A stretch of 64,000 nucleotides of DNA from Gordonibacter sp034932485. GTDB lineage: Bacteria; Actinomycetota; Coriobacteriia; Coriobacteriales; Eggerthellaceae. Positions 8,290 to 16,722 of the stretch are shown one piece after another. The stretch lies in the NCBI GenBank assembly GCA_034932485.1, contig JAYFOQ010000023.1, forward strand, positions 54,402 through 118,401, read 5' to 3'. The position numbers and the translations under genes were made by a program. The notes beneath the pieces were generated by a model. That model made no database searches, was not told where the DNA came from, and worked only from the letters and a program-made list of their open reading frames with translations. Positions within the stretch are counted from its first letter, which is position 1, and every line of letters starts with the position of its first letter.

Positions 8290-9683
8290 CACAGGTCAAG
8301 CTCCTTGTATAGATCTTCGGCCGTGCGCGCCGACTCAAAGTCAAACGCACGCCCAACTATGCGTATTTCGTCACCATCAACCGCACCGGCTCGTTCGAGT
8401 GCGGCTTCCACACCCAAGCGTTTCAAACGGTGCTGCAAGAAAGTGATGGCTTCTTCGTTATCCCAGTCGGTCTGAACAACCATGCGCTCCACTTGTGGCC
8501 CCTGCACACGAAACACGCCGCCACCAAGAGGCAGCACCTGGAAGCGCTTATCACGCAACTCACGCTGGTGCTCCCACACGTGGTCATACTGCACGTCATC
8601 CTCCGCCGCAGAGCACGCCGCAGCACGCAATTCATGCACCTTCGTGGCAATGGCTGCCTTGAGACCATCTACCCCTTCGCCGGTAAGGGCGCTAATACGA
8701 TAAAGTTTCGGGTCGATAGGGCTAGGAGCAAACTCGTTTCCTCCAGCCGCCGCAATTGAATCCTCGCGCACGCGTGCGGCCAGCAATTCAGCTGCCTCTT
8801 CAGTACCGGAGATGTCCACCTTATTCGCCACAACAATACGCGGGCGTGCGGCTAGCTCGTCTGCATACAGGGCAAGTTCACGATTAATAATATCGTAATC
8901 TTCAAGGGGATCGCGCCCCTCCCAATCGCCAGTCAAGTCCACCACGTGCACAATCAGGGCAGTGCGCTCAATGTGACGCAAAAACTCGTGACCGAGACCG
9001 CGTCCCTCATGCGCTCCCTCAATCAATCCAGGAATGTCGGCTACCACAAAACTCAAATCGCCCGAACGCGCCACACCTAGATTCGGCACCAACGTTGTGA
9101 AGGGGTAATCTGCAATTTTGGGGCGCGCTGCGCTCATTTTGGCAATAAGTGACGACTTACCCGCAGATGGCATGCCGACCAATGCCGCATCGGCCATAAG
9201 CTTCATTTCGAGCTCAATCCAGCCTTCTTGCGAAGGCTCCCCCAGCTCGGCAAATGCCGGAGCACGGCGCGTCGGGGTAACGAAATGAATATTGCCACGC
9301 CCACCCATGCCGCCACTGGCAACCACAACACGCTCGCCATCGTGGGTAAGGTCGGCAATAAGCTCACCCGTTTCTTTGGTTTCTTCAAAATATTCGCGCA
9401 CTACTGTGCCCACCGGCACCTTGAGCACCAAATCTTCGCCTGTGGCACCGTGCATACGCGAACCTTTACCATGGGTCCCACGCTCGGCCTTGAAGTGATG
9501 CTTAAAGCGGTACTCGATCAGTGACGATAAGCTAGCATCGGCCTGCACAATCACGTTACCGCCATGCCCGCCATCACCTCCGTCGGGACCACCCTTCGGC
9601 ACGTGCGCCTCGCGGCGAAACGCCATACATCCTGCGCCGCCATCGCCGCCCTTCACATGTATACGTACTTTATCGATGAACAC
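8289..9683 (-). CDS. obgE: Obg-family GTPase ObgE/CgtA
   Basis: 464 residues in the three-domain Obg layout: glycine-rich Obg fold at 1-158 (FIDKVRIHVKGGDGGAGC), GTPase domain, and a C-terminal OCT domain ending about residue 445. GTPase motifs are intact: GMPSAGKSSL (G1), DYPFTTL switch I, DIPGLIEGA (G3), NKVD (G4). Obg acts in 50S subunit maturation and stress signalling. The start is GTG 9683 with GAGGAA 5 nt upstream. First gene of the proline/NAD/RsfS operon. It follows the rpmA terminator at 9775-9799, so it probably has its own promoter in 9684-9770. Confidence 0.96.
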   Translation of the reverse strand: MFIDKVRIHVKGGDGGAGCMAFRREAHVPKGGPDGGDGGHGGNVIVQADASLSSLIEYRFKHHFKAERGTHGKGSRMHGATGEDLVLKVPVGTVVREYFEETKETGELIADLTHDGERVVVASGGMGGRGNIHFVTPTRRAPAFAELGEPSQEGWIELEMKLMADAALVGMPSAGKSSLIAKMSAARPKIADYPFTTLVPNLGVARSGDLSFVVADIPGLIEGAHEGRGLGHEFLRHIERTALIVHVVDLTGDWEGRDPLEDYDIINRELALYADELAARPRIVVANKVDISGTEEAAELLAARVREDSIAAAGGNEFAPSPIDPKLYRISALTGEGVDGLKAAIATKVHELRAAACSAAEDDVQYDHVWEHQRELRDKRFQVLPLGGGVFRVQGPQVERMVVQTDWDNEEAITFLQHRLKRLGVEAALERAGAVDGDEIRIVGRAFDFESARTAEDLYKELDL

Positions 9684-9770
9684 GTCGATTCCTCTATTTC
9701 AGACGTACCGCCGTGCATTCTATCGTACGACGGTTGCAATCGGTGAATCTTGCAACTTGGATTGTATACG

Positions 9771-9799
9771 AAAAGTGCCCCCTGACGAGCAGGGGGCAC
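9771..9799 (-). terminator. Rho-independent terminator after rpmA
   Basis: A perfect 10-bp stem (9775-9784 with 9790-9799, GTGCCCCCTG arm) has a 5-nt loop. On the minus strand it is followed by TTTT. It sits 45 nt past the rpmA stop and separates rplU-rpmA from obgE. Confidence 0.75.
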
Positions 9800-9843
9800 G
9801 CGAAAACTAAAAGGTGTAGCAATCGTGTAACGAGTCGATCGCC

Positions 9844-10095
9844 TTATGCTTCTGGACGCACGTGCACGCGACGCTTGATGCCACGCGTAAACTCCAACGT
9901 GCCGTCGCACAAAGCAAACAGCGTATCGTCTTTACCGCGCCCAACATTCTCGCCCGGATGAATATGCGTACCGCGCTGCCGAACAATAATGTTGCCCGTC
10001 TTCACAACCTGACCAGCGAACATCTTCACGCCGAGTCGCTGTGCGTGGGAGTCGCGGCCGTTACGGCTGGATCCAAGACCCTTCTTGTGTGCCAT
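9844..10095 (-). CDS. rpmA: 50S ribosomal protein L27
   Basis: 83 residues, normal bacterial L27. It begins MAHKKGLGSSRNGRDSHAQR, without the N-terminal leader that is proteolytically removed in Firmicutes L27. L27 reaches the peptidyl transferase centre of the 50S subunit. The ATG follows a GGGAGG Shine-Dalgarno. It lies 20 nt after rplU, the usual L21-L27 pair, and is followed by a terminator hairpin. Confidence 0.97.
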   Translation of the reverse strand: MAHKKGLGSSRNGRDSHAQRLGVKMFAGQVVKTGNIIVRQRGTHIHPGENVGRGKDDTLFALCDGTLEFTRGIKRRVHVRPEA

Positions 10096-10115
10096 GAGAA
10101 TTCCTCCCTTGCTCT

Positions 10116-10508
10116 TTACTCGGCGGCTTCGGTCGCGGGCTCTTCAGCTTTCGCGGCCTTCTTCGGGGCAGCCTTTTTGGCAGCCTTTTTCTCGGCCTTA
10201 GCCGAACCGACAGATTCGATCTGGACACGCGTCAATTGCTGACGGTGACCCTGCATTTTCTTGTAGTTCTTGCGCTTCTTAAACTTAAACACCAGCTGCT
10301 TCTCGCCCTTGAACTGCTCCAGGACGATAGCCGTGACCTTAGTCGCAGCAGCCTTGGCCGGATCGGCCTCAACCTTGTCGCCGTCCACGATGCAGATAGC
10401 TTCGAGTTCAACCTTTGCGCCAACCTCAGCTTCAAGCTTCTCGATGTTCAGCTTGTCTCCGGGGGCAACCTTATACTGCTTGCCGCCCGTTTTTACGATT
10501 GCGTACAT
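10116..10508 (-). CDS. rplU: 50S ribosomal protein L21 with Lys/Ala-rich tail
   Basis: 130 residues. The L21 core (MYAIVKTGGKQYKV through HRQQLTRVQIESV) ends near residue 104. It is followed by a roughly 26-residue low-complexity tail rich in Lys, Ala and Glu, so the protein is longer than the usual ~103 residues. Tails like this occur in other actinobacterial L21 proteins. AAGGAG lies about 8 nt before the ATG. A promoter and leader hairpin precede it, and rpmA follows. It binds 23S rRNA in the 50S subunit. Confidence 0.96.
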   Translation of the reverse strand: MYAIVKTGGKQYKVAPGDKLNIEKLEAEVGAKVELEAICIVDGDKVEADPAKAAATKVTAIVLEQFKGEKQLVFKFKKRKNYKKMQGHRQQLTRVQIESVGSAKAEKKAAKKAAPKKAAKAEEPATEAAE

Positions 10509-10531
10509 GAGTGTCTCCTTATTTCAACCCA

Positions 10532-10549
10532 CGCTCCCCTCGGGGAGCG
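10532..10549 (-). promoter_or_regulatory. Leader hairpin of rplU-rpmA mRNA
   Basis: A 7-bp GC stem (CGCTCCC with GGGAGCG) and a 4-nt loop lie between the predicted transcription start (about 10558) and the rplU Shine-Dalgarno. It fills most of the short 5' leader and has no U tract. Ribosomal-protein leaders are often bound by their own product; here that is only an inference from position. Confidence 0.45.
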
Positions 10550-10564
10550 AGAACGCAAGGCGAT

Positions 10565-10593
10565 ATCTTAACAGCGTGACCGTAGCAAGTCAA
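10565..10593 (-). promoter_or_regulatory. Sigma-A type promoter of rplU-rpmA
   Basis: TTGACT (-35) and TAAGAT (-10) are separated by exactly 17 nt on the minus strand, about 57 nt upstream of the rplU ATG. Nothing else between polA and rplU matches as well. Confidence 0.6.
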
Positions 10594-10767
10594 TGTGATC
10601 TTATGCACAATCTCCGCGTATCATCGCACTCTTCTTACGCCGTGCCTCCACATAGCACAACGCTCATATGATATCAGATAATACTAGCTACACACGGTGG
10701 CGTGGTATTAATTTTTCCCAACCTCACCGTTCCAACAAAGTTAGAACCGACGAAACACCCGTGAGCG

Positions 10768-13395
10768 CTAGTGGGCCTCAGCCCAGTTCGCACCACATGA
10801 CACTCCTACCTCCAAAGGCACACGCAGCTCAACGATGTGTTCCATAACGTCTGTTACCAGCCCAGAAAGCACCTCAACCTCGTCGGCAGGTACGCTGAAG
10901 TCTAACTCATCGTGCACCTGCAGAAGAAGCTTCGCGTGGAAGCCCTCTTTTCTCAAACGGTTCTGCACCTCAGTCATAGCCAACTTAATAATGTCGGCCG
11001 CGCTCCCCTGCATGGGGTGATTCATCGCTGTACGTTCGCCGAACCCTCGCTGCGTTCCATTACTGCTCTTGAGTTCGGGAATATGACGCTTGCGGCCAAA
11101 CATCGTCTCCGCAAAGCCTTTTTTCTTTGCTAGCTCAATAGTTTCATCCAGATAAATACGTACACCCGGGTAGGCTTCAAAGTAACGTTCAATCATTTCC
11201 TTTGCCTCGGAAAAAGGAATACCAAGGCTTTGCGCCAAACCAAACGCCTGCTGACCATACACAATACCAAAATTTACGGCTTTCGCGCGACTACGCAGTT
11301 CGGGCACGACCTCTTCTACCGGTACGTCGAACACACGAGCAGCTGTGCTCGCGTGAAAATCGGCTCCCGAACAAAATGCCGCCACCAGGTGCTCGTCACC
11401 AGACAGGTGCGCGAGAAGACGCAACTCAATTTGAGAATAGTCAGCCGAGAGAAACCGCTCTCCTGGCGCAAGAGGAATAAAGCATTCTCTAATTTGTCGA
11501 CCAAAATCGGTGCGTACCGGAATATTCTGCAAGTTGGGATCTGACGACGAAAGGCGCCCAGTCGTTGTAACCGTCTCGTTAAAGGTCGTGTGAACCCGCC
11601 CATCATCGGCCCGCATCCGCGGCAGAGCATCGATATAGGTACTCTTGATCTTCGCAAGCTCGCGGTAGCGCAGCACGAGAGCCGGAAGCTCGTGGTAGGC
11701 CGACAATTCCTTGAGCACGGCAGCGTCGGTGGAATAGCCGCGCTGGGTTTTTTTCAGCGGCTTCAGCCCCAGTACCTCAAATAGAATACGTGAGAGCTGC
11801 AGAGGTGAATCGAGATTGAACGTCTCTCCCGCCACTTCATAAACACGCTCGGACAACTCCTCCAACTCGGCCTGGGTAGCAGCGCCCAACTGCGCCAAAC
11901 GCTCAACATCGATGGCGGCACCCGTGCGTTCCATAATAGCCAACACGCCCACCAGCGGTAGATCAATATCGAAATAGGCGCTACTACTACCATCACGCGT
12001 AAGAGCATCGGTAAGTGGCGCAACCAACGCCCGCGCTGCAGCAGCCTGTATCACCGCTACATCGGCTTCTGTTTTTGCCTCAGGCAGTACGCCACCACAA
12101 TAAGCGTCCAACAACGCATCGAAGGAATACTCCGTCACCGATGAGTTAAGCACATAACCCGCAAGCCCCAAATCAAAAGCACGCATATCCATTAATTCGT
12201 CGTCTTGCACTAAAGCGGGTGCTGCGGTATCGGCTGGATAGACACGATGAACGGCATGTTTGACATCCAGGGCAGCAAACGAACCCGTACGCACCACGCG
12301 CGCAAATGCTGCAAGACCCCTGTCGTCCTCATACAGCGCCGTACCCTGAGAGGTACCGATAGCACAGGTAAGATCGGCATTGAATAACGATGCTTGCTCG
12401 GGTTCAACAAACGCCACACCCAGCGTTTCATCTCGTTCGATAGCCGCATCAACAAGAGCATCGGCTTCAGCGCCTGTCAGCAAGGGCTCCCAAACAAGCG
12501 GTGCAGCCTTCTTTTCAAGCTCGCGCCCTACCAACTTAAGAACACGACTCAAATGAGAGTTGAGCTGTAACTTCTTAAATGCCTCGGTCACTACATCGGG
12601 GTCGAACGAAGGAAAATTAAACGATTCAAGATCGAGGGGGAAATCGAGGTCTCGCACGATAGTGGCCACCTCACGACTTGCGAAGGCCGCTTCCTTATTT
12701 CCAACGACGTTTTCCTTCTGCTTACCCTTAAGGTCGTCGACATGCTCATAGAGACCCTCCAAACTGCCGTAAGCTTGCAGCAGCTTTGTGGCTGTCTTCT
12801 CACCAATACCAGGAACTCCTGGAATATTATCGGACGAATCGCCTTTAAGGCCCAAATAATCGGGCACCTGATGAGGTTCGATACCATAGCGCTCGGTCAC
12901 TTCAGCAGGACCATAGATAGCAACATCGGTGATGCCCTTTTTTGTAGTAACAATACGCGTCAGCGTGCTTGCCAGCTGATAGGCATCTTTATCGCCCGTT
13001 ACCAGCAACGTTTCATAACCCAGTGCCTCATCGCGCGCTGCGATGGTGCCCAGAATATCATCGCCCTCCCAGCCCTTAATGCGCACAACCGGCACATCCA
13101 TAGCTGTGAGTAGCTCCTCGATAATGGGGAACTGCACTTTAAGATCTTCATCCATAGGAGGTCGCTGCGCCTTGTATTGCTCTAACGCCTTCATACGAAA
13201 CGCCGGGCGCCCAGCATCAAACGCGCAGATGAGAGCATCGGGTGCAGCCATGTCTATAAATTTCAGCAACATAGCAAGAAAGCCAAACACCGCATTAGTT
13301 GGCCGCCCGTCGGGCGCATTCATGGTTTGGGGCACCGCATGAAAGGCACGGTGCATAAGCGAGTTACCGTCGATGACGGCGATCTTCTTGGGCAT
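10768..13395 (-). CDS. polA: DNA polymerase I
   Basis: 875 residues: 5'-3' exonuclease (about 1-300), a central 3'-5' exonuclease-like domain (about 310-490) and the family A polymerase domain. Polymerase motifs are intact: A (LSADYSQIELRLLAHLSGD), B (RSRAKAVNFGIVYGQQAFG) and C (LLLQVHDELDF). In the central domain the metal-binding Asp and Glu expected in a FDTET-type motif are replaced (LGVAFVEPE), so proofreading is probably lost, as in several Gram-positive Pol I enzymes. I chose ATG 13395 because GGAGG lies about 8 nt upstream; the longer frame from 13479 runs through a tandem repeat. Role: Okazaki fragment processing and repair. Confidence 0.95.
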   Translation of the reverse strand: MPKKIAVIDGNSLMHRAFHAVPQTMNAPDGRPTNAVFGFLAMLLKFIDMAAPDALICAFDAGRPAFRMKALEQYKAQRPPMDEDLKVQFPIIEELLTAMDVPVVRIKGWEGDDILGTIAARDEALGYETLLVTGDKDAYQLASTLTRIVTTKKGITDVAIYGPAEVTERYGIEPHQVPDYLGLKGDSSDNIPGVPGIGEKTATKLLQAYGSLEGLYEHVDDLKGKQKENVVGNKEAAFASREVATIVRDLDFPLDLESFNFPSFDPDVVTEAFKKLQLNSHLSRVLKLVGRELEKKAAPLVWEPLLTGAEADALVDAAIERDETLGVAFVEPEQASLFNADLTCAIGTSQGTALYEDDRGLAAFARVVRTGSFAALDVKHAVHRVYPADTAAPALVQDDELMDMRAFDLGLAGYVLNSSVTEYSFDALLDAYCGGVLPEAKTEADVAVIQAAAARALVAPLTDALTRDGSSSAYFDIDLPLVGVLAIMERTGAAIDVERLAQLGAATQAELEELSERVYEVAGETFNLDSPLQLSRILFEVLGLKPLKKTQRGYSTDAAVLKELSAYHELPALVLRYRELAKIKSTYIDALPRMRADDGRVHTTFNETVTTTGRLSSSDPNLQNIPVRTDFGRQIRECFIPLAPGERFLSADYSQIELRLLAHLSGDEHLVAAFCSGADFHASTAARVFDVPVEEVVPELRSRAKAVNFGIVYGQQAFGLAQSLGIPFSEAKEMIERYFEAYPGVRIYLDETIELAKKKGFAETMFGRKRHIPELKSSNGTQRGFGERTAMNHPMQGSAADIIKLAMTEVQNRLRKEGFHAKLLLQVHDELDFSVPADEVEVLSGLVTDVMEHIVELRVPLEVGVSCGANWAEAH

Positions 13396-13426
13396 GGATC
13401 TATCCTCCGTCGAGCTTCGATTTCTA

Positions 13427-13480
13427 GACCCCAGTATAGTGCATGACCTCCAATATAGTGATGACCCCCAATACCTCACC
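13427..13480. repeat. Imperfect 18-bp tandem repeat upstream of polA
   Basis: Three 18-bp units at 13427-13444, 13445-13462 and 13463-13480 each begin GACC on the plus strand. The first two share a CCARTATAGTG core; the third diverges after its AATA. The array lies between the 13501-14172 regulator stop and the polA start, where polA transcription or translation signals would be. Confidence 0.5.
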
Positions 13481-13500
13481 AGAAAAGAACGCTCGGGAAG

Positions 13501-14172
13501 CTACGCATTCCAGAGATAGCCAACACTACGAATAGTTTCTAAATGCTGAGCCAAATCGGGACCGAGTTTAGCGCGAACGCGACGTACATGGACATCGACA
13601 GTACGAGAACCCCCATAGTAATCGAAGCCCCAAACACGTCTCAACAGAGCATCGCGAGAATAGGTGCGACCAGGATGGGTAACCAAAAAAGCCAACAAAG
13701 CATATTCGAGATAGGTGAAATCGAGAGGATCGCCCGCAACGGTTACTTGATAAGTAGCCAAATTAATAGTCATGGCATCCACAACCAGCAGGTCGGAGGG
13801 AGTGCTCTCATCCCCCGGCCAAAGCAAATTACGAATACGTGCGGTACATTCCTCGCTACCGGCACCATGAACAACAAAGTCGGTTTTGATCTGCACGGGA
13901 AGGCGAAGCGAACCCAACTTAACCTCATCGGCAATTACCAACAGAGCAGCCGACGCATCTTCAAGCAGCAGTCGCTCAGCTTGCGCAATGCGCGTTGTCG
14001 CATCGCCACGAGCCTCTAAAACCACCAAGTCGTAGCCGGAATTTTGGGCGAGCAGCTTTTCGAACTGTGCAGAAGAGCCCGCAGCAACGTCAACATCCAA
14101 ACCTGAAAGCACTTGCTGGAATTTATGGGCATTATCTAAGCTATCAGCAACGAAGATCACCGATTTTCTCAT
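13501..14172 (-). CDS. OmpR/GlnR-like winged-helix response regulator with atypical receiver
   Basis: 223 residues: an N-terminal receiver-like fold (about 4-118) and a C-terminal OmpR/PhoB winged helix (about 127-223) with LLRRVWGFDYYGGSRTVDVH and the ending IRSVGYLWNA. Where a receiver normally has its phosphorylated Asp (end of strand 3), this one reads DLVVLEARG with Glu53, and the acidic pair near the N-terminus is incomplete. Phosphorylation control is therefore doubtful. It lies 34 nt downstream of glnA on the same strand. An atypical-receiver regulator next to glutamine synthetase recalls actinobacterial GlnR, which acts as an orphan regulator of nitrogen genes. That assignment is inference. 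ATG 14172 has GGGAG upstream; the longer frame overlaps glnA. Confidence 0.72.
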   Translation of the reverse strand: MRKSVIFVADSLDNAHKFQQVLSGLDVDVAAGSSAQFEKLLAQNSGYDLVVLEARGDATTRIAQAERLLLEDASAALLVIADEVKLGSLRLPVQIKTDFVVHGAGSEECTARIRNLLWPGDESTPSDLLVVDAMTINLATYQVTVAGDPLDFTYLEYALLAFLVTHPGRTYSRDALLRRVWGFDYYGGSRTVDVHVRRVRAKLGPDLAQHLETIRSVGYLWNA

Positions 14173-14206
14173 GCGGTCGACTCCCTTCCAGCCCAAGATA
14201 GCATAA

Positions 14207-15550
14207 TTAGAGCACCGCCAGATAGCGGTCACGTTCCCACTGCGAAACGTAACCCTGGTAGTCGTTCCATTCGGCTCGTTTAGTGGCTACAAGATATGAG
14301 TGAATATGATCGCCTAATATCTCCTGCATGAATTGAGACTCCGCGAACAGCTCAACAGCCTCGCCTAAACTTTCGGGCAATGTTGAGATACCTTGATGAC
14401 GAAGATCCTGACGCGTGAGGGCAAAAAGGTCGCGATCTTCAGTCGGAGGCTGCAGTTCCAGTTCATCCTCAATACCCTTCAAACCCGCAGCTAACATAAC
14501 AGCGAATGCGAGATAAGGGTTCGCGGCAGGATCGGGGCTACGCAACTCGATACGACAGGCATCCTCACGATTCGGACGGTAGCCAGGAATACGTACAAGC
14601 GTGGAACGATTGCGACTAGCCCACGATAAATACGTTGGAGCTTCCCCACCACAGATAAGCCGCTTGTAAGAATTAACGTGCTGATTCGTAACCACACAGA
14701 ACTCTGGAGCATATCTCAATATGCCCGCGATATAGTGCTTGGCCACTTTTGAAAGGCGGTATCCCTGCGGATCACTCGGATCAAAAAAGGCATTGTTGCC
14801 ATCGAGATCGGTAAGGCTTTGGTGCACATGCATACCACTACCCGGCTGGCCCGCCATAGGTTTGGGCATAAACGAAGCATATACGCCATGCTTATGGGCA
14901 ATTTCCTTAACCACCAATTTATAGGTCATCACCGCATCAGCCATAGACAACGCGTCGGCATAACGCAGATCTATCTCGTGCTGAGAGGGGCCATTTTCGT
15001 GATGAGAGTACTCCACAGGAATACCCATCTTCTCCAGCGTAAGCACCGTATCGCGGCGCAAGTCGGAGGCGTAGTCGAGACTAGTCAGATCAAAGTAACC
15101 ACCTCGATCGAGCACCTCGGTACCTTCGGCGTCTTTAAAGTAGAAAAATTCCAGCTCAGGACCTACGTTAAACGCGTAGCCCATGCGAGCGGCCTTCTCT
15201 ATCGTACTAACAAGCACCTGACGCGGATCTCCCTCGAAGGGTTGCCCGTCAGGGGTACGCACGTCGCAAAACATACGCGCCACAGCATTGCTCTCGGGAC
15301 GCCAGGGTAACACCTGGAAGGTTGAGGCATCGGGAAAGGCTAGCATGTCAGACTCTTGCGTACAACAAAAGCCATCAATACAGCTTCCATCAAAGCCCAT
15401 ACCCTCAGCGAACGCATTATCAAGCTCGTTAGGAACAACAGCAAACGACTTCATGGTGCCAAGTACATCGGTAAACCAGAAGCGAACAAAGTGCACATCG
15501 CGGCTCTTGATAGTTTTCAAGACAAAGTCTTGGTCGGGGTTCGCAGTCAT
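14207..15550 (-). CDS. glnA: Type I glutamine synthetase
   Basis: 447 residues, typical of the GSI-alpha size class. It makes glutamine from glutamate, ammonia and ATP as a cytosolic dodecamer. Recognisable blocks: FDGSCIDGF near 63, GPELEFF, NGPSQHEIDL, the ATP-binding KPMAGQPGSGMHVHQSL, NRSTLVRIPGY and RIELRSPDPAANPYLAFA. The Tyr-containing adenylylation loop (NLYDLP type) of GSI-beta is absent; the corresponding stretch reads DRDLFALTR. Adenylylation control is therefore not expected. The start is ATG 15550 after AAAGGAT. A promoter with GAAAC repeats precedes it and a GlnR-like regulator follows. Confidence 0.95.
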   Translation of the reverse strand: MTANPDQDFVLKTIKSRDVHFVRFWFTDVLGTMKSFAVVPNELDNAFAEGMGFDGSCIDGFCCTQESDMLAFPDASTFQVLPWRPESNAVARMFCDVRTPDGQPFEGDPRQVLVSTIEKAARMGYAFNVGPELEFFYFKDAEGTEVLDRGGYFDLTSLDYASDLRRDTVLTLEKMGIPVEYSHHENGPSQHEIDLRYADALSMADAVMTYKLVVKEIAHKHGVYASFMPKPMAGQPGSGMHVHQSLTDLDGNNAFFDPSDPQGYRLSKVAKHYIAGILRYAPEFCVVTNQHVNSYKRLICGGEAPTYLSWASRNRSTLVRIPGYRPNREDACRIELRSPDPAANPYLAFAVMLAAGLKGIEDELELQPPTEDRDLFALTRQDLRHQGISTLPESLGEAVELFAESQFMQEILGDHIHSYLVATKRAEWNDYQGYVSQWERDRYLAVL

Positions 15551-15575
15551 GGGCGCATCCTTTCTCTTGTAGTCC

Positions 15576-15606
15576 ATTATAGCGCGCCGTGTTTCATCTT
15601 CGTTTC
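15576..15606 (-). promoter_or_regulatory. glnA promoter with GAAAC-n6-GAAAC direct repeat
   Basis: On the minus strand a perfect TATAAT (15581-15576) lies 25 nt before the glnA ATG. Directly upstream are two GAAAC pentamers (15606-15602 and 15595-15591) spaced by six bases, an 11-bp period. GlnR operators in actinomycetes are built from 5-bp half-sites at this spacing (GTnAC/GAAAC with n6). The repeat overlaps the -35 position, where no good hexamer is seen. Binding by the adjacent regulator is inferred. Confidence 0.5.
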
Positions 15607-15669
15607 ACAAGGAAGTTTCTTAATTGGGCAGAAGGCCGAGGATTAATTACCTGGCCGTCCTTCCACCAA

Positions 15670-15698
15670 CAAGACCCGACACTTAGGGCCGGGTCTTG
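15670..15698 (-). terminator. Hairpin after metQ, probable terminator
   Basis: CAAGACCCG (15670-15678) pairs perfectly with CGGGTCTTG (15690-15698). It lies about 80 nt past the metQ stop. No clear U tract follows in either direction, so efficiency is uncertain. Confidence 0.4.
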
Positions 15699-15776
15699 TA
15701 GAACAATGTAAACCACTCGACGCTATAAGAGGGACTTCAGTTTCGAAGACACGCCGTCTACGGATCGATAAGGTGG

Positions 15777-16637
15777 CTATTTCTTCAAATCTTCGATGCT
15801 TGCAGTCTTGCCGGGATACAGACCAAGAGGCTCGAAGTGAATCTTACCAGCAGATACGAGATTGGTACCATTTTTGGCGTTATAGTCTTCCAGATAGGCG
15901 ATGTGCTGGAAGTAGTTCGCGTCCAAGCTGCCATCATTTAATGCCACGTTTGGCTGGATGTAATCGGTGAACTCTTTTACTTCTAAGGTGTAACCATGAT
16001 TAGCCAAGATACCCTTCACTTGTGCCAGAATCTCAGCGTGCGGAGCTGGCGAGGCACCCACTACAATAGTGGTGTCGGCACCCTTTGCATCCTCGATCTC
16101 GGTGTTGCCCGCAACATCAAGAGGCACAACCAAACCGGCATACGTACTCTCTATGAACTGACGGGCTGTGGCACTCTGCAATGCTTTAACGAGTGCCTGT
16201 ATCTTGTCGCTGCTCTCGTCGCCCGCACGCACGGCCACCACGTTGGCATACTTATCGGCCGCCTCGGATGCCACATCTTCACGAGCAAGTGCAGAAGCGG
16301 TATCAATACCCCCACTAATAGCGTAGTTGCCGTTGATAACAGCCATATCAACATCGGGCAACGTAGTAGGCAGCGAGGCTGCTTCCATTTCCACTATCTC
16401 AATGTTGTGAGGGTTTTCGACAATGTCGTTTTTCGTCGCCTCAAGACCAGTGCCTTCCTTCAGTTTAATAAGACCCTGGTCTTGCAATAGCAACAACGCG
16501 CGCGCTTCGTTCGTGGGGTCGGATGGCACGGCTATCTTTGCACTCGAGGCACCACTACCGCAACCGGCCAGCGCGGCGCACGTAGCGCCCACGATAGCCA
16601 CCGTCGCAATTGTCTTCAGTATAGTCTTCGCTTTCAT
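15777..16637 (-). CDS. Circularly permuted NlpA/MetQ-family substrate-binding lipoprotein
   Basis: 286 residues with signal peptide 1-25 and lipobox LAGC (Cys26), so an anchored binding protein for an ABC importer. All MetQ-family blocks are present but in swapped order. Normal MetQ runs VGxxxxPHAEIL, FTDYxxPNxAL, DANYFQH, VxVGKxHxEPxGLY, SLDEL, then AxPNDPTNxxRALLLLQ, IVENP, LPxxLxDVDxAVINGNYA. Here the second set comes first: AKIAVPSDPTNEARALLLLQ at 33-52, DIVENPHN 71-78, DVDMAVINGNYA 95-106. After a linker at about 174-190 the first set follows: IVVGASPAPHAEIL 191-204, EFTDYIQPNVAL 222-233, LDANYFQH 238-245, ending GLYPGKTASIEDLKK. The break falls exactly between SIEDLKK and AKIAVPSDP, which are adjacent in normal proteins. 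Methionine is the likely ligand by family and by the metNI neighbours. Confidence 0.93.
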   Translation of the reverse strand: MKAKTILKTIATVAIVGATCAALAGCGSGASSAKIAVPSDPTNEARALLLLQDQGLIKLKEGTGLEATKNDIVENPHNIEIVEMEAASLPTTLPDVDMAVINGNYAISGGIDTASALAREDVASEAADKYANVVAVRAGDESSDKIQALVKALQSATARQFIESTYAGLVVPLDVAGNTEIEDAKGADTTIVVGASPAPHAEILAQVKGILANHGYTLEVKEFTDYIQPNVALNDGSLDANYFQHIAYLEDYNAKNGTNLVSAGKIHFEPLGLYPGKTASIEDLKK

Positions 16638-16722
16638 GGTAATTCCCTTTCATTTAACGTGCATCAGATGTTACAAAAAGTATGAGTCGAGGTTCTTTCC
16701 TTAACGGAGCACATGCCGCCTG

